Positions 22,936 to 33,869 of a stretch of DNA of 64,000 nucleotides are shown in pieces (positions within the stretch are counted from its first letter, which is position 1; each line of letters begins with the position of its first letter). The notes under the pieces are model-generated. The model worked only from the letters and a program-made list of their open reading frames with translations. It was not told where the DNA came from and made no database searches. The stretch is taken from assembly GCF_000374465.1 (NCBI RefSeq), contig NZ_KB894528.1:671127-735126 (forward strand), written 5' to 3'. A program made the position numbers and the translations under genes. Source of the stretch: Ahrensia kielensis DSM 5890 (GTDB lineage: Bacteria > Pseudomonadota > Alphaproteobacteria > Rhizobiales > Rhizobiaceae).

Positions 22936-25848
22936 ATGGCCGACAGCAAATATATTTCCGTACGTGGTGCACGCGAGCACAATCTCAAAAATATCGACGT
23001 TGATTTACCACGTGATAAATTGATCGTCATCACCGGCCTTTCAGGCTCAGGCAAATCATCACTCGCTTTTGATACAATCTATGCAGAAGGCCAACGCCGC
23101 TATGTAGAGAGCTTATCTGCTTATGCGCGCCAGTTCTTGGAGATGATGCAAAAGCCAGATGTTGACCAAATTGATGGGTTGTCGCCTGCAATTTCCATTG
23201 AGCAAAAAACAACATCGAAAAACCCGCGCTCAACGGTTGGCACGGTGACAGAGATTTATGACTATATGCGCTTGCTGTTTGCGCGTGTTGGCATTCCTTA
23301 TTCTCCTGCAACCGGATTACCGATTGAAAGCCAAACCGTTAGCCAAATGGTTGATCGGGTTTTGGCGCTCGAAGAAGGCACAAGGCTCTTTATACTTGCG
23401 CCTATCGTTCGCGGCCGCAAAGGCGAGTATAAGAAGGAACTCGCAGAGCTGATGAAAAAAGGCTATCAGCGCGTCAAAATCGATGGCGAATTCTATGAAT
23501 TAGCTGACGCCCCTACCCTTGATAAGAAATACAAGCACGACATTGATGTTGTTGTTGATCGCATCGTGGTGCGTGAAGACATGCAGTCGCGACTTGCCGA
23601 TTCTTTGGAGCAGTGCCTTAGCCTGACAGAAGGCATGGCGATTGCAGAATTTGCCGACAAGCCACTTCCTGATAGCGAAACGAAAAAAGAATCCAAAAAC
23701 AAATCCGCAAACGACACCCATGAGCGGCTGGTTTTCTCCGAAAAATTCGCCTGCCCTGTGTCTGGCTTTACAATTCCGGAAATCGAGCCGCGTTTATTCT
23801 CGTTCAACAACCCCTTTGGCGCGTGTTCGCATTGTGATGGTTTGGGCACCGAACAAGGCGTTGATCCGGGCATGGTTGTGCCCAATTCAAGCCTAAGCTT
23901 GCACAAGGGCGCGATTGCCCCTTGGTCAAAATCTACAAATCCCTCCCCCTATTACGCACAAACATTGCAAGCGGTCGGAAAATTATACGGCTTTAAAATG
24001 AACGATGTGTGGGATGATTTATCCCAAGAGAGCAAAGATGCTGTGCTCTACGGCACAGGCACGCAAAACATTGACTTTGCTTATGATGACGGGCTGCGCA
24101 CCTACAAAACCCGCAAACCATTTGAAGGCGTGATACCAAGCTTGGAACGCCGTTGGCGCGAAACAGATTCGGCATGGATGCGCGAAGAAATTGAACGTTA
24201 TATGTCGCGCAATCCTTGCTCTCATTGTAATGGTTACAGGCTTAAGGAAGAAGCTCTTTCGGTCAAAATCAATAAGCTGCACATTAGCCAAGTTGCTGAA
24301 ATGTCAATTCGCGCGGCCAATGATTGGTTCGGCGATCTGCCCAATAACCTGACCGACAAACAAATGGAGATTGCTGGCCGAATTTTGAAAGAAATTCGGG
24401 ACCGCTTGAAGTTTCTCGTCGATGTTGGACTTGATTATTTAACGCTATCGCGTGGCTCTGGCTCACTTTCAGGCGGTGAAAGTCAGCGTATTCGCCTTGC
24501 CTCTCAAATTGGTTCGGGCCTAACTGGTGTTCTTTATGTTCTTGATGAACCATCCATTGGCCTGCACCAGCGCGATAATGCGCGTTTGCTTGAAACTTTG
24601 CGCCATCTGCGTGACCTCGGCAACACTGTTATTGTCGTCGAGCATGACGAAGATGCAGTTCTAACGGCAGACTATGTACTGGACATTGGACCTGCGGCCG
24701 GCATTCACGGCGGCGAAGTGATCGCCAGCGGTACGCCCAAACAGATAATGAAGAATAAGAAATCGCTTACTGGTAAATATTTGACCGGTGAGCTGAGCAT
24801 TCCCATGCGCGACGAGCGGCGTAAAATTGACAAAAAGCGCGGCATTAAAGTCATCGGCGCCAAAGGCAACAATCTAAAGAATGTGACAGCAACATTGCCG
24901 CTCGGCGTGTTTTCCGCTGTTACCGGTGTATCGGGCGGCGGCAAATCCACATTTCTAATCGAAACACTCTACAAAGCTGCCGCAAGGCGCATCAATGGCG
25001 CACGCGATGTGCCGGCCGAACATGACCGCATTGAAGGTTTTGAACATATCGACAAGGTCATTGATATTGACCAATCACCGATTGGCCGGACACCGCGCTC
25101 GAACCCTGCAACCTATACAGGTGCATTCACGCCGATCCGTGAATGGTTTGCACAATTGCCGGAATCAAAGGTTCGCGGCTATCAGCCGGGCCGCTTCTCT
25201 TTCAATGTAAAGGGCGGCCGATGTGAAGCCTGTCAGGGCGACGGCGTCATCAAAATCGAAATGCACTTTCTGCCCGATGTTTATGTGACATGCGATGTGT
25301 GCCACGGCAAACGCTATAACCGTGAAACATTAGAGGTCGAATTCAAGGGAAAATCAATTTCCGACGTTTTGGATATGACCGTTGATGAAAGTGTCGATTT
25401 CTTTGCGGCCGTTCCAGCTGTGCGCGACAAAATGGAAACCTTGCGCCGCGTTGGCTTGGGCTATGTAAAAGTCGGTCAGCAAGCAACCACCCTATCGGGC
25501 GGTGAAGCGCAGCGCATTAAGCTTGCAAAAGAACTGTCACGCCGCGCAACTGGCCGAACGCTTTATATTTTGGATGAGCCGACAACGGGGCTGCATTTCC
25601 ACGACATCGCTAAACTGCTCGAAGTTTTGCATGAGCTGGTTGATAGCGGCAACACGATGGTGGTTATTGAGCACAATCTCGAAGTTATAAAAACAGCGGA
25701 CTGGGTTATCGATCTTGGCCCTGAAGGCGGCGATGGTGGCGGTGAAATCGTGGCAGAAGGAACGCCAGAACATATCGCTACCGTTGAACGGTCTTACACT
25801 GGTCATTTTTTAAAAGAACTTCTTGAACGCCGCCCTTTGAAAAAATAA
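22936..25848 (+). CDS. uvrA: UvrABC system protein A
   Basis: UvrA (970 residues), the damage-scanning ATPase of nucleotide excision repair. Two ABC modules are visible: Walker [13 protein letters not shown] and [11 protein letters not shown], signatures LSGGESQRI and LSGGEAQRI, and both Walker B regions ([18 protein letters not shown]). The C-terminal zinc finger is CEACQGDG...CDVCHGKR. The first zinc finger has CPVSGF in place of the usual CPxCGF, as in other alphaproteobacteria I know. An SOS box lies about 115 bases upstream. Confidence 0.97.
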   Translation: MADSKYISVRGAREHNLKNIDVDLPRDKLIVITGLSGSGKSSLAFDTIYAEGQRRYVESLSAYARQFLEMMQKPDVDQIDGLSPAISIEQKTTSKNPRSTVGTVTEIYDYMRLLFARVGIPYSPATGLPIESQTVSQMVDRVLALEEGTRLFILAPIVRGRKGEYKKELAELMKKGYQRVKIDGEFYELADAPTLDKKYKHDIDVVVDRIVVREDMQSRLADSLEQCLSLTEGMAIAEFADKPLPDSETKKESKNKSANDTHERLVFSEKFACPVSGFTIPEIEPRLFSFNNPFGACSHCDGLGTEQGVDPGMVVPNSSLSLHKGAIAPWSKSTNPSPYYAQTLQAVGKLYGFKMNDVWDDLSQESKDAVLYGTGTQNIDFAYDDGLRTYKTRKPFEGVIPSLERRWRETDSAWMREEIERYMSRNPCSHCNGYRLKEEALSVKINKLHISQVAEMSIRAANDWFGDLPNNLTDKQMEIAGRILKEIRDRLKFLVDVGLDYLTLSRGSGSLSGGESQRIRLASQIGSGLTGVLYVLDEPSIGLHQRDNARLLETLRHLRDLGNTVIVVEHDEDAVLTADYVLDIGPAAGIHGGEVIASGTPKQIMKNKKSLTGKYLTGELSIPMRDERRKIDKKRGIKVIGAKGNNLKNVTATLPLGVFSAVTGVSGGGKSTFLIETLYKAAARRINGARDVPAEHDRIEGFEHIDKVIDIDQSPIGRTPRSNPATYTGAFTPIREWFAQLPESKVRGYQPGRFSFNVKGGRCEACQGDGVIKIEMHFLPDVYVTCDVCHGKRYNRETLEVEFKGKSISDVLDMTVDESVDFFAAVPAVRDKMETLRRVGLGYVKVGQQATTLSGGEAQRIKLAKELSRRATGRTLYILDEPTTGLHFHDIAKLLEVLHELVDSGNTMVVIEHNLEVIKTADWVIDLGPEGGDGGGEIVAEGTPEHIATVERSYTGHFLKELLERRPLKK

Positions 25849-26058
25849 CCGCCACGCAATTTTAATAAGCAGATTCAACCACAAGCTCAGAATACTATAC
25901 TGCCTATAAAACCAGCCACTGCACATTTTATAGGCAGTAAGCACAAAGTTTAAGCGCGTAGATAAATTGACAGTTTGCCAATGCCCTTCGCGCACCTTAA
26001 AAAGCCGCATATGATGTAATAATGAGGCACAATATTCATCTCAGCCAAAAATTCAAAC

Positions 26059-26075
26059 TGGCACGCACCTTGCAT
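26059..26075 (+). promoter_or_regulatory. Sigma-54 promoter of glnB-glnA
   Basis: TGGCACGCACCTTGCAT fits the -24/-12 consensus TGGCAC-N5-TTGCW perfectly. It lies 34 bases before the glnB ATG, so transcription by RpoN with an NtrC-type activator under nitrogen limitation is inferred. Confidence 0.85.
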
Positions 26076-26108
26076 AGCACGCGACAACATCTATCGGAGG
26101 TCACCTGA

Positions 26109-26447
<339 letters not shown>

Positions 26448-26496
26448 CGTCTGTTGTTAAAACGAGCCAACTTAAAATGAGAAGGAAGGCCAATAA

Positions 26497-27903
26497 ATGA
26501 GCGCTAATGATATTCTGAAGCAGATTAAAGACAACGACGTAAAGTTCGTTGACCTGCGCTTCACAGATCCACGCGGTAAATTGCAGCACGTAACAATTGA
26601 TGTTGCTGTTGTTGATGAGGACATGTTCTCAGACGGTGTTATGTTCGACGGCTCGTCAATCGGTGGTTGGAAAGCCATCAATGAGTCAGACATGGTTTTG
26701 ATGCCTGACGTATCTTCAGCCCATATGGACCCGTTCTACGCGCAGTCTACAATGGTTGTTATCTGTGACATCTTGGATCCCGTTTCTGGCGAAGGCTACA
26801 ACCGCGATCCACGCATGACAGCAAAACGCGCAGAAGCTTACGTTAAGTCTGGTGGTTTCGGTGACACAGCTTATTTCGGCCCTGAGCCAGAATTTTTCAT
26901 CTTTGATGATGTTCGCTACAACACAGACCCATACAACACAGGATTCTCGCTTGACTCGTCTGAACTGCCTTCAAACACAGGCACTGAATACGAAACAGGC
27001 AATATGGGCCACCGCCCAACAAACAAAGGCGGCTACTTCCCAGTAAACCCAGTCGACAGCTGTCAGGACATGCGTTCTGAAATGCTTACAGTTATGGCTG
27101 AAATGGGTATTGCTACTGAAAAGCATCACCATGAAGTTGCGGCTGCTCAGCACGAACTTTCTATGATCTTTAACACGCTGGTTGCTAAAGCCGACGAAAC
27201 ACAGATCTACAAATATGTTGTTCAGAACGTAGCGCACGCTTACGGCAAAACAGCAACATTTATGCCAAAACCTGTCTTTGGCGACAACGGCACAGGCATG
27301 CACGTGCACCAGTCAATCTGGAAAGACGGCAAGCCATTATTTGCTGGCGACGAATATGCAGGCCTTTCAGAAACTTGCTTGTTCTATATCGGCGGCATCA
27401 TTAAGCACGCAAAATCATTGAACGCTTTTACAAACCCATCAACCAACTCATATAAGCGCTTGGTTCCAGGTTATGAAGCACCGGTTCTTCTTGCTTATTC
27501 TGCACGTAACCGTTCAGCATCTTGCCGTATTCCGTTCACACCATCACCAAAAGGCAAGCGTATGGAAGTACGTTTCCCTGACCCAATGGCAAACCCATAT
27601 TTGGCATTCTCAGCGATGTTGATGGCTGGCCTTGACGGCATCAAAAACAAAATTCACCCAGGTGAACCAATGGACAAAGATCTATACGATCTTCCTGCGG
27701 AAGAACTTGCGTCAATTCCAACAGTTTGTACTTCACTGCGTGAAGCGCTTGATGCTTTGGATAATGACCGTGAATATTTGAAAGCTGGCGGCGTATTCGA
27801 CGACGATCAGATCGATGCTTACATCGCGCTTAAGAAAGAAGAGAACCTTCGTTACGAACAAACACCGCATCCGGTTGAGTTCGACATGTACTACTCTCTC
27901 TAA
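26497..27903 (+). CDS. glnA: Glutamine synthetase, type I
   Basis: GlnA (468 residues) makes glutamine from glutamate and ammonia. It contains [26 protein letters not shown], the ATP-site region [17 protein letters not shown] and the adenylylation-site tyrosine in [11 protein letters not shown], marking the GlnE-regulated GSI-beta class. It is cotranscribed with glnB and ended by the hairpin at 27923. Confidence 0.97.
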   Translation: MSANDILKQIKDNDVKFVDLRFTDPRGKLQHVTIDVAVVDEDMFSDGVMFDGSSIGGWKAINESDMVLMPDVSSAHMDPFYAQSTMVVICDILDPVSGEGYNRDPRMTAKRAEAYVKSGGFGDTAYFGPEPEFFIFDDVRYNTDPYNTGFSLDSSELPSNTGTEYETGNMGHRPTNKGGYFPVNPVDSCQDMRSEMLTVMAEMGIATEKHHHEVAAAQHELSMIFNTLVAKADETQIYKYVVQNVAHAYGKTATFMPKPVFGDNGTGMHVHQSIWKDGKPLFAGDEYAGLSETCLFYIGGIIKHAKSLNAFTNPSTNSYKRLVPGYEAPVLLAYSARNRSASCRIPFTPSPKGKRMEVRFPDPMANPYLAFSAMLMAGLDGIKNKIHPGEPMDKDLYDLPAEELASIPTVCTSLREALDALDNDREYLKAGGVFDDDQIDAYIALKKEENLRYEQTPHPVEFDMYYSL

Positions 27904-27922
27904 TTTAGCGATTTCTTAAGTC

Positions 27923-27956
27923 AAACCGGCAATCAGCAATGATTGCCGGTTTTTTT
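27923..27956 (+). terminator. Intrinsic terminator of glnBA
   Basis: AAACCGGCAATCA (27923-27935) pairs with TGATTGCCGGTTT (27940-27952) over a GCAA tetraloop and runs into a T tract. Confidence 0.9.
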
Positions 27957-28141
27957 ATGCGCCTAAAAAGCCCACACAAGGCAGCGCATTGGGCATTGTA
28001 AGGTGCACAAGAACGATAAGCTGGGCTTCAAACCTTTACATCACGCTCTTCGTTATTATGTTAAGAGAACATCCCGCCGCATGGCGGATTATCCAATGGG
28101 TGAGTACGCTCCCCAGAACTTTATCCCGAGAAGCATTTATT

Positions 28142-28570
28142 ATGGCAGAAGCAGAACACGGCAGCACCGTACACATCCACTATACGGGTAAATTTCCAGA
28201 CGGCACTGTCTTTGACAGCTCTGAAAATCGCGACCCACTCACTTTCGAATTAGGTTCAGGACAAGTTATCCCTGGCTTAGACAAAGCGATGCGCGGCATG
28301 GAAGTTGGCGCGAAGAAAACAATCGAAATTCCAGCAGCCGAAGCATATGGCCCGCACCACCCTGAAGGCGTGCAAAAGGTCGAGCGCAGCCAGTTGCCAC
28401 CAGAAATTCAAACTGAAGTTGGTTTGCAGCTCCAAGCAACAGGCCAAGATGGACAAGCCATCAACCTGACCATCATTGAAGTTGATGAAACGACTGTAAC
28501 AATGGATGCAAACCATCCATTGGCAGGTAAAGACCTTGTCTTTGATGTTGAGCTTGTCTCCGTCACATAA
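28142..28570 (+). CDS. FKBP-type peptidyl-prolyl isomerase, SlyD-like
   Basis: A 142-residue protein beginning MAEAEHGSTVHIHYTGKFPD, with the FKBP core (DGTVFDSS, SGQVIPGLDKAM) and an insert-in-flap domain as in SlyD (PHHPEGVQKVERSQLPPEI). It lacks the His-rich SlyD tail. The much longer frame from 27989 has no family similarity before residue 52. Likely a cytoplasmic folding helper. Confidence 0.88.
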   Translation: MAEAEHGSTVHIHYTGKFPDGTVFDSSENRDPLTFELGSGQVIPGLDKAMRGMEVGAKKTIEIPAAEAYGPHHPEGVQKVERSQLPPEIQTEVGLQLQATGQDGQAINLTIIEVDETTVTMDANHPLAGKDLVFDVELVSVT

Positions 28571-28582
28571 ACGATTAGAACT

Positions 28583-28606
28583 CGGCGGTAGAAATACCGC
28601 CGTTTT
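28583..28606 (+). terminator. Intrinsic terminator after the FKBP gene
   Basis: CGGCGGTA (28583-28590) pairs with TACCGCCG (28595-28602) over GAAA and is followed by TTTT. Confidence 0.8.
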
Positions 28607-28630
28607 CACATGATCAAGGATATCCCAACT

Positions 28631-30223
28631 ATGACCACGCTCTCATTCTTCGGTGCCGCAGGCACAGTTACCGGTTCTTGTTCCATGGTAGAAACAGCAG
28701 GCGCAAGCTTTCTTGTTGATTGCGGCATGTTTCAAGGCAACAAAACAGTCCGTGCTCTCAACGATCAGGATTTTCCTTTCGATGCCGCTAAGGCTGATTT
28801 TCTCATCCTTACTCACGCTCATATCGACCACTCTGGCTTACTGCCAAAGCTCATTAAATATGGTTTCAAAGGCAAAATTTACGCCACAACGCCAACGGTC
28901 GATTTGTTGAGTTTCATGCTGCTTGATTCGGCACGGATTCAAGAAGGCAATAATGAGCGCGAAAACCGCAAGCGCGCGCGCAAAGGGCTTGATCCCGTTG
29001 AGCCGCTCTACACTCAAGACCACGCAAAAGGTGTTTTCCCGCTGCTTGAAGCCGTCGATTATGGCAATTGGTTTTCACCGCACAAAGATATCGAATTTCG
29101 ATTCTGGAATGCTGGCCATATTCTCGGTTCGGCCTCGGCTGAAATCAAATTTCCCGATGAAAACGGCAACACAATGCGCATTTTGTTTTCCGGTGACATT
29201 GGGCCAGAGGAAAAAGTATTCCACCCAGAACCTGGCGGCGAAACAGGCTTTGACTACATTGTGTCAGAAAGCACCTATGGCGACCGTGACCGCGATGATT
29301 ACACGCTGGAAAAGCGCCGCGAAATGCTTAAAGCCGAATTGGTGCGCGGTTTAGAAAAAGGTGGCAATGTTGTCATTCCAGCCTTTGCTGTTGAGCGAAG
29401 CCAAGAGCTTCTGCATGATATTGGTGTATTGCTTGCTCGAAATGAGTTGCCGCAAACAACTGTATTTTTAGATTCGCCACTTGCGCGTAAAGTCACAGAA
29501 GTTTTTATCAAACACGCTGATACGCTTGATGATGTGGAAATTGCCAATAGCGAGCTTTTCCGCGATGAAGATTTCCGCCTCGTTGAAAGCGTTGATGAAA
29601 GCAAAGCGATCAATAAAATCAAAGGTGGTGCGATCATTATTTCTGCATCAGGCATGGCCGATGCTGGCCGAATCCAGCACCATATTAAAAACAATATATG
29701 GAAACGTAATGCGACTATTCTGTTCGTCGGTTATCAGGCACCGGGCAGCCTCGGTCATGTAATCATATCCGGCGCGGAAAAAGTCCGCATTCATGGCCAA
29801 GAATATGCCGTGAAGGCTGATATTCGCCGCCTCGGAAATTATTCAGCGCACGCAGATCAGGGCGAATTGCTGGAATGGATTTTGGAACGCTCACCAATTG
29901 CTGGCGGTCTTTTCCTCAATCACGGCGACGATGATGCGCGCGCAGTTTTAAAAGGCCTGCTGATTGAAAAAGGCATCAAGCCTGAACTCATTCATATGCC
30001 GCAATTCGATGAAAGCTACGCGCTTAAAGCGGGCGATCCCGCCTCTAAGGGCCGCGTTAAATCATTGGGCGCAAAACCGCCGCGCATTGATACAAGCGAG
30101 ATGAAAACCGATTGGCATAATGATTATGCAGCATTCGTCGTGGAGCTAACCAAGAAACTCGACAAAAGCACAAATGACCAACAAAGACGCGCTTTGTTGG
30201 CCAAACTAAAATCCCAGCTTTAA
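28631..30223 (+). CDS. Metallo-beta-lactamase/beta-CASP exonuclease-like protein
   Basis: A 530-residue protein with the metal motif LTHAHIDHSGLLPKL, the second ligand region GHILGSASAEI, the ESTYGDRDR motif and the beta-CASP core (VIPAFAVERSQELL, ISASGMADAGRI, SAHADQGELLEWI). It resembles CPSF-73/RNase J-related exonucleases of the YSH1/KH-less bacterial group. The start at 28631 has AAGGA upstream; the ATG at 28610 does not. RNA processing is inferred from the family. Confidence 0.88.
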   Translation: MTTLSFFGAAGTVTGSCSMVETAGASFLVDCGMFQGNKTVRALNDQDFPFDAAKADFLILTHAHIDHSGLLPKLIKYGFKGKIYATTPTVDLLSFMLLDSARIQEGNNERENRKRARKGLDPVEPLYTQDHAKGVFPLLEAVDYGNWFSPHKDIEFRFWNAGHILGSASAEIKFPDENGNTMRILFSGDIGPEEKVFHPEPGGETGFDYIVSESTYGDRDRDDYTLEKRREMLKAELVRGLEKGGNVVIPAFAVERSQELLHDIGVLLARNELPQTTVFLDSPLARKVTEVFIKHADTLDDVEIANSELFRDEDFRLVESVDESKAINKIKGGAIIISASGMADAGRIQHHIKNNIWKRNATILFVGYQAPGSLGHVIISGAEKVRIHGQEYAVKADIRRLGNYSAHADQGELLEWILERSPIAGGLFLNHGDDDARAVLKGLLIEKGIKPELIHMPQFDESYALKAGDPASKGRVKSLGAKPPRIDTSEMKTDWHNDYAAFVVELTKKLDKSTNDQQRRALLAKLKSQL

Positions 30224-30226
30224 GGC

Positions 30227-31222
30227 TTAGCTGTCTTCCATTTCATCGCCGCGGGCCTCTTCAAGACCGAGGAGGTTCCAGCTTTGAACCATATGTTGCG
30301 GCATTGGCGCACTGACATCAATCATCGCACCGCCTGACGGGTGCGGTATACGTAGGCGCCGTGCATGCAAATGCAGCTTATTTTGAATACCACCTGGAAA
30401 ATCCCAGTTCGGATCATCTTCAAAATATTTCGGATCGCCCAATATTGGGCATTCCATCTGCAAGGCATGAACACGAAGCTGGTGCGTACGCCCTGTATAA
30501 GGCTCAAGCTCTAGCCATGTTAAACGTTGGCCAATCCGCTCAATAATCCGGTAGTTTGAAACAGCGTGATCTGCGCCTTTAATACCATGGCGAACAACTT
30601 CCATGCGGTCGCCATCCGGTGTCTGCTTTTTCAAAAGCCAGCTTTTGATTGTGCCTTCAGTTTTCGGCGGCGCAGCTTTCACAAGTGCCCAATAGGTCTT
30701 CTTCGTTTCACGGTGACGAAACGATTCGGCTAACTTTTGAGCGGCACTGCGTGTTTTCGCAACCATAAGAACGCCGGATGTATCACGGTCAAGACGGTGA
30801 ACAAGACGCGGTTTCTCACCCTTCTTATTGCGAAGCGCTTCAAGCATTCCATCAATATGACGCGGCACATTTGAACCGCCCTGCACCGAAAGCCCCGGCG
30901 GCTTGTTGATAACCAGCACGCGCTCATCTTCAAACAACGTCATCTTGCGAATAGCTTCTGCATCACCCGTATTACGAATGGAATGCGCTGTCATATTGCC
31001 ATCACTTGCTCTATCCGTCTGCATAGGCGGAATACGAACGCTTTGGCCTTTTTGAAGACGCGTATCTGATTTTACACGGCCACCATCAACCCGCACTTGG
31101 CCAGAGCGTAATAGTTTTTGTAACGGCCCGAAGCCTAAACCTGGATAGTGCGACTTAAACCAGCGGTCTAAGCGCATGCCATCCTCTTCGCCGTCAACTT
31201 CAATATTTTCAACGCCCGCCAT
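30227..31222 (-). CDS. RluC/RluD-family rRNA pseudouridine synthase
   Basis: A 331-residue enzyme with an S4 RNA-binding domain (QKLLRSGQVRVDGGRV) and the RluA-family catalytic motif LVHRLDRDTSGVLMVAKT containing the nucleophilic aspartate. The context crcB-rluC-rarA matches RluC of Hyphomicrobiales, but the RNA target cannot be read from sequence. Its start is 8 bases from the crcB stop. Confidence 0.9.
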   Translation of the reverse strand: MAGVENIEVDGEEDGMRLDRWFKSHYPGLGFGPLQKLLRSGQVRVDGGRVKSDTRLQKGQSVRIPPMQTDRASDGNMTAHSIRNTGDAEAIRKMTLFEDERVLVINKPPGLSVQGGSNVPRHIDGMLEALRNKKGEKPRLVHRLDRDTSGVLMVAKTRSAAQKLAESFRHRETKKTYWALVKAAPPKTEGTIKSWLLKKQTPDGDRMEVVRHGIKGADHAVSNYRIIERIGQRLTWLELEPYTGRTHQLRVHALQMECPILGDPKYFEDDPNWDFPGGIQNKLHLHARRLRIPHPSGGAMIDVSAPMPQHMVQSWNLLGLEEARGDEMEDS

Positions 31223-31230
31223 AAAATTCC

Positions 31231-31611
31231 CTAACCTAAGCTGCGCATAAGCAGCAAACCGGCAAAAAGCGCGCCGATCGAAACGATAACGCTAATCGCA
31301 ATATAAAGTCCTGCTTGAGCGATATCACCGCGCTCATACAAAACAACCGCATCCAAAGAGAATGCAGAAAATGTCGTAAATCCACCGAGAAAACCAGTGG
31401 CAAGAAACAGCCGCAATTCATTGCTCGAGCCGCCCATGCGGCGCGCGAGCCATGCAATCAAAAGCCCCATTAAAAAAGAGCCAGCGATATTGACGATGAT
31501 GGTGCCATAAGGAAACCCAACGCCCAACAGGCGCGTGGCGCTCACATTCACGCCATGCCGCAGCATTGCGCCCAAAGCGCCGCCAATACCAATGAGCAAG
31601 AAACTAAACAT
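31231..31611 (-). CDS. crcB: Fluoride ion channel CrcB/Fluc
   Basis: A 126-residue, four-helix fluoride exporter with GGALGAMLRHGVN near the N-terminus, the PYGTIIVNIAGSFLMG pore helix and GFLGGFTTFSAFSLD. It is compactly packed between rluC and the hydroxylase gene. Confidence 0.95.
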   Translation of the reverse strand: MFSFLLIGIGGALGAMLRHGVNVSATRLLGVGFPYGTIIVNIAGSFLMGLLIAWLARRMGGSSNELRLFLATGFLGGFTTFSAFSLDAVVLYERGDIAQAGLYIAISVIVSIGALFAGLLLMRSLG

Positions 31612-31617
31612 AACGCA

Positions 31618-32433
31618 TCAGTTCGCTTTGGCCCCGATCAACTTCCAATTTTTATAGAAAAACTTCTTCAAGCGGCCACCAACAAATGACACAAAAGCCA
31701 AACCAGCATCAATAAAGGCAGGCACGTAACTTGGGCGCGCCACATCCATAAACACTACGTAACGTCTCGCATCCAGATCATTGATAGAGCGATGGAACAA
31801 TGTATCGTCAAAAATATAAAGCGGGTCTTCGTGCCAGTAATGCTTTTTGCCCTGACATTCGATAAACACTTTGTCTGTTTCAATCGGCGACAAATTAAGC
31901 AAAACGCGATAGCTCAAACGGTGTGGACCATAGTGCCACGTTGTTTTTTCTTTGCCGCTAAACACAGAAACTGCAATTGTTTTGACAAATTTATAATCGC
32001 CGTTCAATTCCGGCACATTATCAATCTGCTTTTTACCAAACCAGCGATACACATACATGCCGCGTCGGCCTTCGCCAAAGACAGCGTCAATATCAGCAAT
32101 AATTGTATCTTTTTGCGCGCGAAATACGTCCAACACATCATCAATTTCAGCACGGTGTGTTTCGGGCAAATCTTCAAGCTTAAGAACACCGGGATTGCGC
32201 GGTGAAATGATATCTACAAACAGGTTGAATGGCGATAAAAACCAAGTCAGCAATCCGTTGCCGCTAAAATAGCGCCGAAACATCATACCGGTCTTTGCCT
32301 TATTGCGTGAAATATCAAGCAGACCGCAGATCAGCCAAAAAATCGTAATCAACGGTATGAAGTAAAATAGAATTGCCAATACAATAGCGGCGATTGCCAT
32401 GCTTTTGATAAGCTTTTTTGTATCACGATTCAT
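31618..32433 (-). CDS. Aspartyl/asparaginyl beta-hydroxylase family protein (LpxO-like)
   Basis: A 271-residue protein with one N-terminal membrane helix (AIAAIVLAILFYFIPLITIF) and an Fe(II)/2-oxoglutarate oxygenase domain. The domain has the first metal histidine in TTWHYGPHRLSYRVLLNLS and the second in DTLFHRSINDLDARRYVVF. The architecture matches LpxO, which 2-hydroxylates lipid A acyl chains, so an envelope role is likely but not proven. It lies 6 bases before crcB. Confidence 0.85.
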   Translation of the reverse strand: MNRDTKKLIKSMAIAAIVLAILFYFIPLITIFWLICGLLDISRNKAKTGMMFRRYFSGNGLLTWFLSPFNLFVDIISPRNPGVLKLEDLPETHRAEIDDVLDVFRAQKDTIIADIDAVFGEGRRGMYVYRWFGKKQIDNVPELNGDYKFVKTIAVSVFSGKEKTTWHYGPHRLSYRVLLNLSPIETDKVFIECQGKKHYWHEDPLYIFDDTLFHRSINDLDARRYVVFMDVARPSYVPAFIDAGLAFVSFVGGRLKKFFYKNWKLIGAKAN

Positions 32434-32514
32434 CGCAGCACCATCACTTGTTCATTTATGTGTTTCATTTACGCATTGATCGTTCAATCAGCAAGGTTAC
32501 AATTTGACCTGCTA

Positions 32515-33843
32515 TCAAGAACTGCCACGCTGTCTTCTTAATTTCGACCAGTAATCTAAGCGTTTCCCGATATCGCGTTCAAAGCCGCGCTCGACGGGCT
32601 TATAATATTTCTGGCGCCCCATCTCGGTTGGAAAATAGTCCTGCCCTGAAAAAGCATCCGGTGCGTCATGATCATATTGATAGCCAACACCATAGCCTTC
32701 AGCACCCATCAATTTGGTTGGAGCATTTAAAATATGCTTAGGCGGCAACAATGAACCAAATTGCTGTGCTGATATACGCGCCGCTTTATAAGCTTTATAA
32801 ACGGCATTGGATTTAGGCGCAGAGGCTAAATAGACGCATGCTTGCGCCAGTGCCAGCTCACCTTCTGGCGAGCCGAGATAATCAAACGCATCTTTAGCAG
32901 CCAACGTAATCTGCAGCGCTTGCGGATCAGCAAGACCAATATCTTCTGACGCCATACGCACCAAGCGCCGCCCTAGATAAAGCGGATCTTCGCCAGCATC
33001 GAGCATACGTGCAAGATAATAAAGCGCAGCATCCGGATCAGAACCACGCACAGATTTATGTAAGGCCGATATGAGATTGTAATGACCGTCTTGGCCCTTG
33101 TCGTAAAGCGGCGCACGGCGTTGCAAAATTTTACGTAAACCATCAACGCCGATGCGCTCATCAGGCAATGTTGAACGATAAAGCTCTTCTGCAAGTGTTA
33201 GCACTGCGCGTCCATCACCATCAGCCATAGCGATGATGGCGACGCGCCCATCTTCATCAACGGGCAGAGGCCGACCAATAAGCGCTTCAGCCTTGGTCAA
33301 AAGAAGTGAAAGACTATTCTCATCATGGCGCTTTAAAGTAAGCACCCGCGCCCGTGAAAAGACCCCAGCAGTAAGGTCAAACCACGGACAACCCGACCAA
33401 GCACCCAAAAAGGCAAGCGCACCATATTCCACAAAAACTAAAAAACGGCCATGCCGTGCCCCCATGAAGCCCGCTAAGCCGCCAACGAAAACAAAGGACG
33501 CACGCCAAAGACAACGGAACAAAAGCGCTGATTCAAATAGCCACACAAAACCAGCGAAACCACAAAAAAAAGAACAAAAACCATCAAAGACAGGACACGG
33601 CCTGCCAGCAATCAAACCAAAGAAAGCACGTAACCCAACACAGGACCCACCCCAAAAAAAAAGCCGACCACCGCCACAAGGAGAAAACAGACACGACAAA
33701 AAACCCGAACACCAAGAGAAATAAGCCCAACAAAAAACACCCCAAAGCACTCTGCAGCGCAAACCACCTCAAACCGCACGATTGAAACAACCAACGGAGC
33801 ACCTCCCCTCAGCGCAACTACAAAAAAGGCCACACAAGCAAAG
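32515..33843 (-). pseudogene. rarA: rarA (replication-associated recombination ATPase), 5' half hypermutated
   Basis: From SRARVLTLKRHDE (about 33360) to the stop, this is a normal MgsA/RarA C-terminus. Upstream, in the same frame, residues are replaced codon by codon: family SFLPVMEDG reads RFLVFVEYG, VGATTENPSFEL reads LGAWSGCPWFDL, Walker A GPPGTGKTT reads GGSCVGLRA, Walker B VDEIHRF reads VGGLAGF. The ATPase cannot work. The start near 33843 is extrapolated from family length. This is the left edge of the anomalous block. Confidence 0.88.
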
Positions 33844-33869
33844 ACCGCAAAAACAAAAACAGAAAACGC

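Noticed and set aside
27989-28141. N-terminal extension of the FKBP gene
   Set aside because: No family similarity, and the canonical start MAEAEHG at 28142 follows. The extension covers the glnA terminator-proximal spacer.
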